Positions 53,197-61,998 of a DNA stretch of 64,000 nt are shown piece after piece; position 1 is the first letter of the stretch, and every line of letters starts with the position of its first letter. The stretch comes from Rhabdothermincola sediminis (GTDB lineage: Bacteria > Actinomycetota > Acidimicrobiia > Acidimicrobiales > Acidimicrobilacustridaceae). Below the pieces are notes generated by a model. It was not told the DNA's origin. It did no database searches and was given only the letters and a program-made list of their open reading frames with translations. Position numbers and translations under genes: made by a program. The stretch is taken from positions 1-64,000 of the forward strand of contig NZ_JACFSZ010000015.1 of the NCBI RefSeq assembly GCF_014805525.1. The letters run 5' to 3'.

Positions 53197-54323
53197 CTCG
53201 CCTCACTCCGTCGAGCCTCCAGGAGGCGCAGCGCGGCAGCGGTCACCGCCTCCACGGAGCGCTGCTCGGACAGCTCGCGCTCCACTCGCCGGCGTCCGGC
53301 GAGCCCTTCCCGCTCACAGCGAGCGGGATCGTCGAGGCGCGCGGCCAGCTCCTCGGCGAAGCGGGTGGTGTCACCCAGCGGCACCGCGGCCCCGCAGTCG
53401 CGGATCTGGGTGCCCATGCCCGACATGTCGAAGGTGACCACGGGGCGGCCGGTGGACCACGCTTCGATGGTGGCGAAGCTGATGCCCGCCTCCCACCGCG
53501 ACGACACTGCGGCGACGTCGGCGGCGGTGAGCCAACGGTGCACGTCGGAGCGATCACCGGCGAAGACCACCTGTGGCGGCGCGGTCGCCCGCAGCGCCGG
53601 GCCGTCGGGTCCGTCTCCGACCAGCACCAGGTGCGCATCGGGCACCCGATCGAGCACCCGGGGCCAGGCGTCGAACAGCAGGTCCTGCCCCTTCTGCTCG
53701 CACAGCCGGCCGACGCACACCGCGATCGGGGTGTCCGCCAGCCCCAGGTCTCGGCGGGCCTGGGTGCGTGCCGTGGCGTTGCTGAACGGGAACGCCTCGG
53801 GATCGACCCCGTGGGGGATGGTCACGTAGTGGCCGCGCACGCCGACCTCCCGGCCCTGGGCGGCCTCGGTCTCGCTCACCATGACGAACAGGTCCACCCA
53901 TCGCGACGCCACCCGTTCCCAGATCCTGGCCAGCGGCTGGAAGGGCCCGGAGGGGTGGAACGACCAGGCGTTGGGTTCGAACAAGGTGGGGATCCGCCGG
54001 CGCACGGCGAGTCGTCCGGCCAGGCCGGCCTTGGCCGAGTGCAGGTAGACGAGGTCGGGCGCCACCTCGCGGATGATGGGCGTGAGGTGCCGCACCTCGG
54101 CGAGCAGGCTCGGGCCGGGGTTGCGGGTAGCTGCCCAGGTGACGACCTCGACGCCCACGGCCCGCAGCTCCGAGGCGAGCCAGCCGTCGGCCGGGCAGGC
54201 GACGGTGACGTCCCAGCCGATGCGGTGCTGGTAGCGGGCCACGTTGCGCACGAACACCGCCACACCGGCGATGGTGGGCTGGGCGACGTGCAGGATGCGC
54301 GGCGGGCGCGGATGGTCGTTCAT
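53193..54323 (-). CDS. Glycosyltransferase family 4
   Basis: 376 residues, GT-B fold. The N-terminal domain begins RILHVAQPTIAGVAVFVRNV, a start typical of capsule and EPS GT4 enzymes. The donor domain has AVCVGRLCEQKGQDLLFDAW and SSRWEAGISFATIEAWSTG, a variant EX7E motif. It is not close to the two tandem glycosyltransferases. It lies 15 bases downstream of the phosphoglycosyltransferase, so it probably adds the second sugar. Confidence 0.9.
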   Translation of the reverse strand: MNDHPRPPRILHVAQPTIAGVAVFVRNVARYQHRIGWDVTVACPADGWLASELRAVGVEVVTWAATRNPGPSLLAEVRHLTPIIREVAPDLVYLHSAKAGLAGRLAVRRRIPTLFEPNAWSFHPSGPFQPLARIWERVASRWVDLFVMVSETEAAQGREVGVRGHYVTIPHGVDPEAFPFSNATARTQARRDLGLADTPIAVCVGRLCEQKGQDLLFDAWPRVLDRVPDAHLVLVGDGPDGPALRATAPPQVVFAGDRSDVHRWLTAADVAAVSSRWEAGISFATIEAWSTGRPVVTFDMSGMGTQIRDCGAAVPLGDTTRFAEELAARLDDPARCEREGLAGRRRVERELSEQRSVEAVTAAALRLLEARRSEAR

Positions 54324-54338
54324 GAGGGAGCGGTGTGC

Positions 54339-55088
54339 TCAGTAGGCGCCGCGAGCGGCGAGCACTGCAGGCACCGTACGGGCCAGCAGCACTAGGTCGA
54401 GCGCCGGCGTCCAGCAGCGTACATACTGCCGGTCGAGCTCCGCGCGTTCCTTGTGGGTGAGCGAGCTTCGCCCGCTCACCTGCCACAGTCCGGTCATGCC
54501 CGGTTTCACCGCGAAGTACAGGTCGATGTCGTCGCCGTAGAGGGCTTCGGCCTGGTCGAGCAGGACCGGACGAGGGCCTACCAGGCTCATGGTCCCGAGC
54601 ACGACGTTGATGAGCTGTGGCAGCTCGTCGAGGCTGGTGCGGCGCAGGAACCGACCGACGGGCGTGACCCGGGGGTCGCGGTCGAGTGGCAACTTGTAGC
54701 CGTTGGCCACGAACTCCTCGTAGAGGGCCGGATCGGCGAACAGGACGTCTTCCGCGTCGACCCGCATGGTGCGGAGCTTGTAGATCGTGAAGGTCTCACC
54801 GCCTCGTCCCGGGCGCCGCTGGCGGAACAGCGCCGGCCCCGGTGTGCTCAGCCGCACCGCCACGACGAGCAGGGCCAGCAGGGGCAGCGAGAGTACGAGC
54901 AGCGGGATGCCGATGAGCAGGTCGAAGCATCGCTTGGCCGCCCGACCGCCGCGGGACTCGACCCGGAGTGGGGTGGTGGCGCGCTCGAGGTCTCGGGTCG
55001 GACCTGCCGGTAGCGAGGGGCCCGCCCGGCGGACAGGGTCCGGAGCGAGCCCACTGTGCACCGCCGCAGTGGCCTCAGCGGTCGTCAT
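54339..55088 (-). CDS. Initiating sugar phosphotransferase (monotopic phosphoglycosyltransferase)
   Basis: 249 residues: one membrane hairpin (about 55-80, [20 protein letters not shown]) followed by the bacterial sugar transferase domain. Motifs are [18 protein letters not shown], the catalytic Asp-Glu in [12 protein letters not shown], and LVGPRPVL. It transfers a sugar-1-phosphate to undecaprenyl phosphate and so starts the repeat unit. It lacks the extra N-terminal domain of WbaP/WcaJ, like PglC-size enzymes. It is first in the leftward operon of six genes. Confidence 0.93.
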   Translation of the reverse strand: MTTAEATAAVHSGLAPDPVRRAGPSLPAGPTRDLERATTPLRVESRGGRAAKRCFDLLIGIPLLVLSLPLLALLVVAVRLSTPGPALFRQRRPGRGGETFTIYKLRTMRVDAEDVLFADPALYEEFVANGYKLPLDRDPRVTPVGRFLRRTSLDELPQLINVVLGTMSLVGPRPVLLDQAEALYGDDIDLYFAVKPGMTGLWQVSGRSSLTHKERAELDRQYVRCWTPALDLVLLARTVPAVLAARGAY

Positions 55089-55274
55089 CTCGCGCGCAAC
55101 CCTCCCTCCAACAACGTGTCCGCCCGTTGCCCCGGACCCGGCACGCTAGCGAACCGTGGCCGCTTCCTCGCGGACCGTGGTGTCCGGGTCCGGATCCACC
55201 GCCGCAGCCGGCCGCTTCCTCCATCGGTCCCCGCACTCCCGCCGTTGAGGTGGCGGGCCCTCGTCGGGCAGAAA
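55089..55274. promoter_or_regulatory. Upstream region of the glycosyltransferase/sulfotransferase operon
   Basis: No gene here. The 12-base sequence GGCCGCTTCCTC occurs twice, at 55158-55169 and 55210-55221, 52 bases apart. This may be a pair of regulator sites or part of a leader. I do not recognise a riboswitch. Confidence 0.4.
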
Positions 55275-55290
55275 TGAGCCGGACGGCTCA
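55275..55290 (-). terminator. Rho-independent terminator of the MFS gene
   Basis: Stem TGAGCC/GGCTCA with a 4-base loop, followed on the reverse strand by TTTC. It lies 20 bases past the MFS stop and separates that gene from the polysaccharide operon. Confidence 0.55.
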
Positions 55291-55309
55291 CGCAGCCGTT
55301 TCAGGAGTC

Positions 55310-56647
55310 TCAGGTCGAACGATGGAGGGAGTTCGTGATTGACGCGGGGTCACGTAGGTTGGCGAAGGGCACCAGCAGCGCGGCCGTCGCCACGCCCACC
55401 AGCACCACCACCGTGACCGAGGTGGCGTCGATGATCGGGCCCGCGATCAGCCCTCCGATGGGCACTGTGCCACCGAAGGCCATGATCCACAGCGCCATCA
55501 CCCGGCCCCGGACCCGGTCGTCGAGGCGGTTCTGGAGCACGGTCGACAGCGACGTCACGGTGGCGAAGTAGCAGAAGCCCACGATGAGCGCGACCGGGTA
55601 CGCGGGGGCGGGGTCGCGCAGCAGCCCGAACGCGCACAACGAGACCGCGAACCCGCCGAGCCCGATGCGCACGATGACCTCCAGCGACCGGCCGGCGAGG
55701 AAGGTGCCGATGGACAGCGCGCCCATCACCGCTCCGAGCCCGAAGCAGGCATAGAGCACCCCGAACGCTCCGCTGCGGGGGGCGATGCCGAAGCTGTCGG
55801 CTGCCAGCCGTTGGATGTGCACCACGAAGGGCAGGCAGAAGAACGAGAACAGCGCCATGGTCGCGAGGCACCGCCCCACCACCCGGTCCCGGCGGGCCAC
55901 CTGGATCCCTTCACCGATCCGTCGCAGGCCGGTGGGCTCGCCAGCTGCCCGGGGGGTGGCCGGTGGCAGCTTGACCAGTTGCAGGGCACCGATGATGAAC
56001 AGGTACGTGACGGCGTTGCCGACGAACACCCACGACGCGCCCACCCGGGCGTACACGAGTGCCCCGATCGCCGGCCCCACCACCCGCGACAGGTTCATGC
56101 TGGCGGAGTTGAGCGACACCGCACCGGGGAGGTCCCGCCGGCGCACGAGCAACGGCAGCAGCGCCGAGTAGGTGGGTGCGTAGATCGCCTGGCCGACCCC
56201 GATCACGAAGGTGACCAGCACCAGTCCGCTCAGCGAGGGCTCGTTGCCTCGCGCGAGCCATGCGAGCACGAGCGAGAAGAGCAGTTGCTGCCAGGAGACC
56301 ATCACGAGCAGCCGCTTGCGGTCGATGATGTCGGCCAGGGCTCCGCCGGCGAGGGAGAAGAGCAGCAGTGGTCCGAGCTGCGCGAACGCGATCCAGCTCA
56401 CGTAGGTGGACGAACCGGTGAGGTCGAGCGCGAAGGCGCCGAGTACCACGTTCTGCATCCACGAGCCGATGTTCGACAGCAGCGAGCCGATGTAGACGGT
56501 GCGGAAGGTGGGATAGGCGAGCGCGGCGCGGGCGGTGCCGGGCGCGAAGGTGCGGTCGCCTTCGAGGAGCGCGTCTTCGGCATCCTCGACGCTCAGCTCG
56601 GCGGCCTCTTCGGGGCGCGGTCGATCGGGTGCAGCGCGCTCGGTCAC
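55310..56647 (-). CDS. MFS transporter (MFS_3 / EntS-like)
   Basis: 445 residues, twelve predicted membrane segments from about residue 50 to 430, with a charged 45-residue N-terminal tail. The opening FRTVYIGSLLSNIGSWMQNV and ALADIIDRKRLLVMVSWQQL are typical of the TMEM/EntS-type drug or siderophore exporters. The substrate is unknown; closeness to the polysaccharide genes may be chance. GTG at 56647 follows a TAGCCT hexamer by 7 bases, so the transcript may be leaderless. It is divergent from the sulfatase. Confidence 0.88.
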   Translation of the reverse strand: MTERAAPDRPRPEEAAELSVEDAEDALLEGDRTFAPGTARAALAYPTFRTVYIGSLLSNIGSWMQNVVLGAFALDLTGSSTYVSWIAFAQLGPLLLFSLAGGALADIIDRKRLLVMVSWQQLLFSLVLAWLARGNEPSLSGLVLVTFVIGVGQAIYAPTYSALLPLLVRRRDLPGAVSLNSASMNLSRVVGPAIGALVYARVGASWVFVGNAVTYLFIIGALQLVKLPPATPRAAGEPTGLRRIGEGIQVARRDRVVGRCLATMALFSFFCLPFVVHIQRLAADSFGIAPRSGAFGVLYACFGLGAVMGALSIGTFLAGRSLEVIVRIGLGGFAVSLCAFGLLRDPAPAYPVALIVGFCYFATVTSLSTVLQNRLDDRVRGRVMALWIMAFGGTVPIGGLIAGPIIDATSVTVVVLVGVATAALLVPFANLRDPASITNSLHRST

Positions 56648-56730
56648 CGGGGGGAGGCTACGGCGGGCCTCGCGCCGGGGACGAACCGGTTGCGTACCGC
56701 GCCGGTATCGGTGTGCCTACCATCCCAGTG

Positions 56731-58071
56731 GTGCACGGCGGGAAGCGGGAGGCGGCGCCCCGCAGGGTGGTGTGGTGGCTCGCGGTCGCCCTGCTCGCGC
56801 TCGAAGGGTTGCCGGTGGGGGTCGACCCCGCGAGCGGTGCGAGCCTCGGGGTCGAGGCCGCACCCGAGCGGCCCAACGTCGTGGTCATCATGACCGACGA
56901 TCAGACCCCCGAGATGCTCGATGCCATGCCCAAGACCAAGGAGCTGCTCGTCGAACGGGGCACGACGTTCCGCGACTCGGTGGTGGTCAACCCGCTGTGC
57001 TGCCCCTCGCACGCAGCCTTCCTGACCGGCCGCTCCTCACGGTCCACTCGCGTCTACAACAACACCCCGCCGCTCGGCGGCATGTTCGCCCTCGACCAAG
57101 GCAACACGCTGCCCGTGTGGCTCCAGGCCGCGGGCTACAGCACGGGCAAGATCGGCAAGGCCATGTTGGGCTACGCCCCGGCGATGGGAACACCACCGGG
57201 ATGGGACAGCTGGGAAGCGAACGGGGGTGGGTACTACGACTACACGTTGATCGACGGGAGGCAGCTCGTCAGCTACGGCTCCGCGCCCGAGGACTACTCC
57301 ACCGACGTGCTCGCCACCCGGTCCGCGAGCACCATCGAGCGCTTCGCCGGCGACCAGCGACCGTTCTTCTTGATGATCAACCCCTTCGCCCCCCATTACG
57401 CCACCGGCTCTCCGACCGCCACCCCCGCACCCAGACACATCGGAGCGTTCGCCGGCGCCCCGCTCCCTGCCGACCCCGCCATCAACGAAGCGGACGTGTC
57501 GGACAAGTCCCCGCAGGTGGCCGCGACCTCCCGGCTCTCCGCCACGGCTCTCGAGACCACCCGGGCCGGCTACCAGTCCCAGCTCGAGTCGCTGCTGGCG
57601 GTCGACGACCTGGTCGAGCGGGTGGTGTCGGCGCTGGATGCGACGGGCGAGCTGGACCACACGGTGATCGTGTTCACCTCGGACAACGGTCTGCTCCACG
57701 GCCAGCATCGGCTGCGGGGCAAGAACGTCCCCTACGAGCCGGCGATCCGGGTCCCGTTGGTGGTGCGCGGGCCGGGCTTCCCCGCGGGCGCGGTGGTGGA
57801 CACCCCGGTCGCCAACATCGATCTGGCGCCGACCATCGTGGCGCTGACGGGAGCGACCGCGGGGCTGCCCGCCGAGGGCATCGACCTGCGTACGACGCTT
57901 CTCAGCGGCGGTCAGGGTGACCGGGCACTGCTGATCGAGGGGGCGATGAGCGGGACCGCCGGGTGCTTCGATGCCATCCGGACCTCCACCCGCAAGTACA
58001 TTCGCTTCGCCGACGGCAGCGAGGAGCTCTACGACCTGCGGGCCGACCCTACGAGCTCGCCAGCGTGGTGA
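56731..58071 (+). CDS. Secreted sulfatase (alkaline phosphatase superfamily), 5' part of a frame-broken gene
   Basis: About 446 residues before a premature stop. A signal peptide (RRVVWWLAVALLALEGLPVG) precedes the sulfatase domain: NVVVIMTDDQTPEM binds the metal, TSDNGLLHGQHRLRGK is the second metal block, and PLCCPSHAAFLTGR is the formylglycine region. The motif is CCPSH where CxPSR is expected, so the Arg is His. The frame ends abruptly after YDLRADP; adding one base at 58048-58049 lets it continue as YELASVVNDPVYAAT, the normal sulfatase ending. GTG at 56731 is 7 bases after TACCAT; GTG at 56713 or 56728 are alternatives. It may trim sulfated polysaccharide made next door. Confidence 0.8.
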   Translation: MHGGKREAAPRRVVWWLAVALLALEGLPVGVDPASGASLGVEAAPERPNVVVIMTDDQTPEMLDAMPKTKELLVERGTTFRDSVVVNPLCCPSHAAFLTGRSSRSTRVYNNTPPLGGMFALDQGNTLPVWLQAAGYSTGKIGKAMLGYAPAMGTPPGWDSWEANGGGYYDYTLIDGRQLVSYGSAPEDYSTDVLATRSASTIERFAGDQRPFFLMINPFAPHYATGSPTATPAPRHIGAFAGAPLPADPAINEADVSDKSPQVAATSRLSATALETTRAGYQSQLESLLAVDDLVERVVSALDATGELDHTVIVFTSDNGLLHGQHRLRGKNVPYEPAIRVPLVVRGPGFPAGAVVDTPVANIDLAPTIVALTGATAGLPAEGIDLRTTLLSGGQGDRALLIEGAMSGTAGCFDAIRTSTRKYIRFADGSEELYDLRADPTSSPAW

Positions 58072-60330
58072 ACGATCCCGTGTACGCGGCGACGCTGACC
58101 GCACTGCGGAACCAACTCGACGCCATGCGCTGGCACGGCAAGCCGTGCCTGCCGGCCGCCGAGCTGAGCGTCGGGGACATCGGCGTCCACGAACCCCCGG
58201 CCGGTTCACGAACGGCCGAGGTCCCGATCGTTCTCTCGACCCCCCTCTCGGTCGATGTCACGGTGTCCTACGAGATTCGCGGCGGCAGCCCCCCGGCGGC
58301 CACGCCGGGTCTCGATTTCACGGGACCGCTCACGGGCACCGTGACGATCCCCAAGAACGGGACCAGCGCCGCGGTGAACGTACCGATCCTCGCCGACACG
58401 ATCACCGAAGGAGCCGGGGAGACCTTCGAGGTAATCGTGACCGGGGTCGCGGCCGGCTCGACGAGCGTGACCGTGACCCGAGCAGTGGGGCAGGTCACGA
58501 TCCTCGATGCGCCCTGCTGCGGGCCGAGGATCGAGGTGGGTGGGGTCCGGATGGTGGAGGGGCACATCACCTCGAACGGCGCCCGTATCCCGATCACCGC
58601 CAGCCAGGTGCTGAGCGCGCCGGCGACGGTGAGCTACCAGGTGATCCGCGAGACCACCAGCCCGGGAGACGTGCCGGCGGTCGGGGGAACGGTGGTGATG
58701 CCACAGGGCGAGTCGAGCGCGGTCATCGTGGTGCCGACGAGGGGCGATCAGTGGCCCGAGCCCACCGAGACGTTCGGTGTCCGGTTGGTCTCGGTCGCCG
58801 GTGCGGGCCTGCCGGCCTTTGAGCTCGGTGCCGGGACGGGTGCTCTGATCGACGACGACCCCGACGTCGCTCAGAGCATCCCGTTCCACTGTCTGGTCGA
58901 GACGAGCGCGCTGTGCGCGACCGCTCCAGCCGCCGCGACGAACGTGGTCGGCACGGCCGGCGACGGCGGCGTGACCGTCTCGTGGGTCGCGCCGGCCCAG
59001 GACGGAGGGCGCCCGATCACCGGGTACCGGGTCACGGCGTCTCCGGGGGGTCAGAGCTGCTGGTGGAGCGCCGGCCCCCTGTCGTGCACGGTGTTGGGCT
59101 TGTCGAACGGCACCCCCTACACGTTCACGGTGCAGGCATCCAACGTGGTCGGCTCCGGTCCTCCGTCGGCACCCTCGGCGGCGGTCGTGCCCCGAGCCCC
59201 CGCATCGCGGTTCGTGCCGGTGGATCCCATCCGGATCCTCGACTCGCGCCCGGCATCGAACGTGGGGCCCTACACGACCCCCTGGTCGGCCGGGAGCACC
59301 CGGCGGGTGAGGGTGGGGGGGGTGAGAGGCGTGCCAGCTGACGCTCAGGCCGTCACCCTCAACGTAACCGCGACCGCGACCACCAGCTCGTCCTTCCTGT
59401 CGATTTGGCCGAGCGGTCAAGGTCGCCCCACGGTGTCGAGCTTGAACTGGCAGCCCGGCTGGACGATCGCCAACTCGGTGACGGTCAAGCTCGGGGCCGA
59501 CGGCCAGATCGACCTGTTCAACCAGGCCGGGTCCGTCCACGTCGTCATCGACGTGGTCGGCTACTACGCGCTCGGGCCCCACGCAGGTCTGGTGCCGGTG
59601 AGCCCGGCCCGCATCCTCGACTCCCGTGTCGGCTCCCAGGTGGGCCCGTACGCCACGCCGTGGGCGGCCGGCACCACCCGTGACCTGCTCCGTGGCGGGC
59701 ATCGAAGGGGTGCCGGCGGGGGTGCGGGCGGTGGTGTTGAACGTCACGGTGACCAGCACCACGGATTCCTCGTACTTGTCGGTGTGGCCGACGGGCCAGG
59801 CGCGCCCGATCGTGTCGAGCCTCAACTGGCAGCCCGGCTGGACGATCGCGAACTCGGTGACGGTCAAGGTGGGCACGGGCGGCATGGTGCGGATGTTCAA
59901 TCGCGCCGGGTCGGCGCAGGTGGTCGTCGACGTCGTCGGCTACTTCGAGCAGGGCGCCGGGTATCCGTTCCACCCCATCGACCCGGTGCGGGTCCAGGAC
60001 TCCCGGCCCGGCTCACAGGTGGGCCCGTACTCGACGCCGTGGGGCGCGGGTGCCACCCGCGACGTCGACGTGTCCGGGGTGGGGGTGCCGAAGGACGCGG
60101 CGGCGGTGGTGTTGAACGTCACGGCCACCGGGACCACCGGGTCGTCGTTCTTGACGCTGTGGCAGCCGGGATGGTCCCGCCCGTTCACGTCCAGCCTGAA
60201 CTGGCAGCCGGGATGGACCATCCCGAACGCGGCGACTGTGGCGATCGGTGCGAGCCGGAGGGTGAACGTCTACAACGCCCGGGGCTCGGTCGACGTCGTG
60301 GCCGACGTGTCGGGTTGGTACGGCGAGTAG
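58050..60330 (+). pseudogene. C-terminal continuation of the sulfatase: Calx-beta, Fn3 and three beta-repeats, split by frameshifts
   Basis: From 58050 the sulfatase ending (YELASVVNDPVY) continues in the next frame. It then gives two Calx-beta modules (about 58,200-58,870), an Fn3 module (58,920-59,200) and the first beta-repeat. At about 59,688-59,691 one extra base throws the frame back to that of the sulfatase, where repeats two and three continue to the stop at 60330. The two shifts cancel. With both corrected, a single secreted protein of about 1,200 residues results. No start codon or ribosome-binding site is seen at the break, so this is not a separate gene. Sequencing error, recent decay or recoding are all possible. 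Confidence 0.7.
59208..60330 (+). repeat. Three tandem beta-rich protein repeats of about 120 residues
   Basis: Units start near 59208, 59586 and 59960. Each has the plan 'PxRIxDSRxxSxVGPYxTPW', then GVPA/GVPK with VVLNVT, 'SFLSIWP' or similar, SSLNWQPGWTI and VDVVGYY. This secreted repeat is frequent in actinobacterial cell-surface and hydrolytic proteins and is likely a carbohydrate or wall-binding module. Confidence 0.8.
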
Positions 60331-60375
60331 CCCGCCTCTGGCACGGGTCACCCCGAACGGCTGGGAGCGAGAGGG

Positions 60376-60825
60376 TCAGCGCGGTCGGGCGGTGGCGGTG
60401 GCTCGGGCGTCGACCATCGCCGAGCGGGCACCGGGCAGCGCCCGGGCGAACACGTAGTCGACCCGCATGCGCAGCTCGACCCGAACCTCGTCGGTGGCGG
60501 TGAACGAGACCCGTGGAGGCTCGGCCAGCCGGTCGAGCAACCCCCGCGCTTCGAGGGAGCTGACCACGGCGTTGCGAGCCCGGTCGATGTCCAGCAGGTA
60601 GCCCTCCCCACGACGGAAGCGATCTTCGTCGAGCCCGTAGGTGACCGCGTCGTTGGCGGCGGCGTCGGCGGCGTGCACCAGCTCGCGCCGGCCCAGGTGC
60701 ACGACCGCGGTGTCGACCGTGATGGCCGCGAGGACGAGCACGATGAGCACCGCGGCTGGCATCAGCATGAGCGCGCTCCCACACTCGCTGCCGAGCCGGC
60801 CGGTGGTTCGCCTGGTGCTCAGCAT
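60376..60825 (-). CDS. TadG-like pilus-assembly / secretion-locus protein
   Basis: 149 residues. One N-terminal membrane segment (ALMLMPAAVLIVLVLAAITV) precedes a helical outer domain with LVHAADAAANDAVTYGLDED, the pattern of TadE/TadG and Rv3660c-locus 'helicase/secretion neighborhood' proteins. It overlaps the upstream gene by seven bases and is last in the tad operon. It is likely a pseudopilin-like or accessory pilus component. Confidence 0.75.
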   Translation of the reverse strand: MLSTRRTTGRLGSECGSALMLMPAAVLIVLVLAAITVDTAVVHLGRRELVHAADAAANDAVTYGLDEDRFRRGEGYLLDIDRARNAVVSSLEARGLLDRLAEPPRVSFTATDEVRVELRMRVDYVFARALPGARSAMVDARATATARPR

Positions 60826-61292
60826 CGGCCTCCTGCCGGCAGGCCTGCCCGGTAGGGGTCGATGCGCTCGCTGTGGGACGAGGCGACCTCGAACCCCGAG
60901 CCGTAGCCCCCGATCCACGGCAGCGGCAGCGCCGGCACCCGGTATCGGGCGGTGACGATCACCTGCGCGCACCGCCGCCACGGCTCACCGTCGCGGTGGC
61001 GGATCGAGAGCGCCAGGCGCTCGGGTCGGCGCCCCTGCCCGGTGATGATCCCCCGGGCCGCCCCGTCGGCCGCCGCTGCCGCTTGACTTGGGCCAGGAGC
61101 CTCGACGTACGCCCGGACCGCCTCGCGGGACGCGGCGCCCACCGCGAGCTTGGCGTCGACCACCGCCCAGGCATTGGCCACCAGCAGACCGCCGATCACG
61201 AAGACCAGCAGCCCGAACGGCAGCACCTCCACGCCACCGAGACCTGCGTCGCCCCGGCACCGCATGACACGGGGCCGCGTGGGCTCGCTCAC
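60819..61292 (-). CDS. TadE-like protein
   Basis: 157 residues. A short cytoplasmic start ending in a Gly-rich stretch with GGVEVLPFGLLVFVIGGLLV resembles a TadE pseudopilin (prepilin-like Glu five residues into the hydrophobic helix). The rest is an extracellular alpha/beta part with one Cys (RRCAQVIVTARYRVPALPLP). GTG at 61292 shares GTGA with the upstream stop. Confidence 0.75.
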   Translation of the reverse strand: MSEPTRPRVMRCRGDAGLGGVEVLPFGLLVFVIGGLLVANAWAVVDAKLAVGAASREAVRAYVEAPGPSQAAAAADGAARGIITGQGRRPERLALSIRHRDGEPWRRCAQVIVTARYRVPALPLPWIGGYGSGFEVASSHSERIDPYRAGLPAGGRC

Positions 61293-61693
61293 CGCAGGTC
61301 CTCGATTCGGACCCGAACGGTGCGGTCGATCTCGTCGAAGCCCACCCGGGCGGGAAGGCCGGGAAGGGTGAACCTCGGCGACGGCGCCCGGACGCGCAGC
61401 ACCACCTCCTCACCGGTGCTGGCCGACCAGTCGAAGCGCACCTGCTCGCCGTAGCGGCCCAGCAGGGCGCGAGCTCGTTGCTCGCCCCGCTGCCGAGTGG
61501 CGGCCACGGATGCCGCGTCGTGGCCCGAGCCCGACCCGCCTGCTGCCACCCGGGCCGCCTCGTACGCAGCGCTCGTGACCATCGAGGTGGTGTGCAGGTT
61601 CATCAGCAGCTGCACCGCGAACAACAGGAAGGCGAGGAACACCGTCATCCCGGCCATGGCGCCGATGAGCCCGGCACCCGTCTCGTGAGCCAT
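61289..61693 (-). CDS. TadE-like pseudopilin
   Basis: 134 residues. The N-terminus GAGLIGAMAGMTVFLAFLLF is a single prepilin-like helix, followed by the family helix (SMVTSAAYEAARVAAGGSGS) and a beta-rich C-terminus. TadE proteins are processed by the Tad prepilin peptidase and help build the Flp pilus. The ATG at 61693 gives the standard length; the frame is open to 61924 as a shadow. Confidence 0.8.
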   Translation of the reverse strand: MAHETGAGLIGAMAGMTVFLAFLLFAVQLLMNLHTTSMVTSAAYEAARVAAGGSGSGHDAASVAATRQRGEQRARALLGRYGEQVRFDWSASTGEEVVLRVRAPSPRFTLPGLPARVGFDEIDRTVRVRIEDLR

Positions 61694-61737
61694 GTCCTCG
61701 CCCCGGGCGGGCCGAGCGCGCCTGCCGTGGCTGCCCG

Positions 61738-61938
61738 TCACTCCTGGCCGATCTGTTGCACCTTGGTCTGCGTCGTGGACTCGGTGTCCTTCCACATCCG
61801 GTTGAACCCGATCCACATCGCCGCGCCGAGGAAGGCCATGATCAGCACGGCGATCGCCGCGCTGATCACCCCTTCGCCGCGGTCGCCGCCGCGACCGTGG
61901 GCCCGCAGCTCGTCGAGTACCCATCGGATGGTGGCCAT
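61738..61938 (-). CDS. Flp-type pilin-like small protein
   Basis: 66 residues. A charged leader with GDRGEGVISAAIAVLIMAFL is the expected prepilin cleavage region plus helix, although the usual Glu5-Tyr6 of Flp is absent and the residue after the site is Ile/Ser. It is the right size and lies at the right place for the major pilin, between tadC and tadE. Confidence 0.7.
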   Translation of the reverse strand: MATIRWVLDELRAHGRGGDRGEGVISAAIAVLIMAFLGAAMWIGFNRMWKDTESTTQTKVQQIGQE

Positions 61939-61998
61939 GAGGGTTGGTCCTTTCCTGTCTGGTGGTCGGTTTCTGCGGTCGATTGCGGTCTCGTCAGC

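Noticed and set aside
55089-55309. Cyclic-di-GMP or cyclic-di-AMP riboswitch before the polysaccharide operon
   Set aside because: Attractive by context, but neither the GEMM nor the ydaO consensus could be matched on either strand.
58074-60503. A separate gene for the Calx-beta/repeat protein
   Set aside because: There is no start codon with a signal sequence at its head, and its first residues are the missing end of the sulfatase; the tail from 59692 to 60503 in this frame is out of phase with the repeats.
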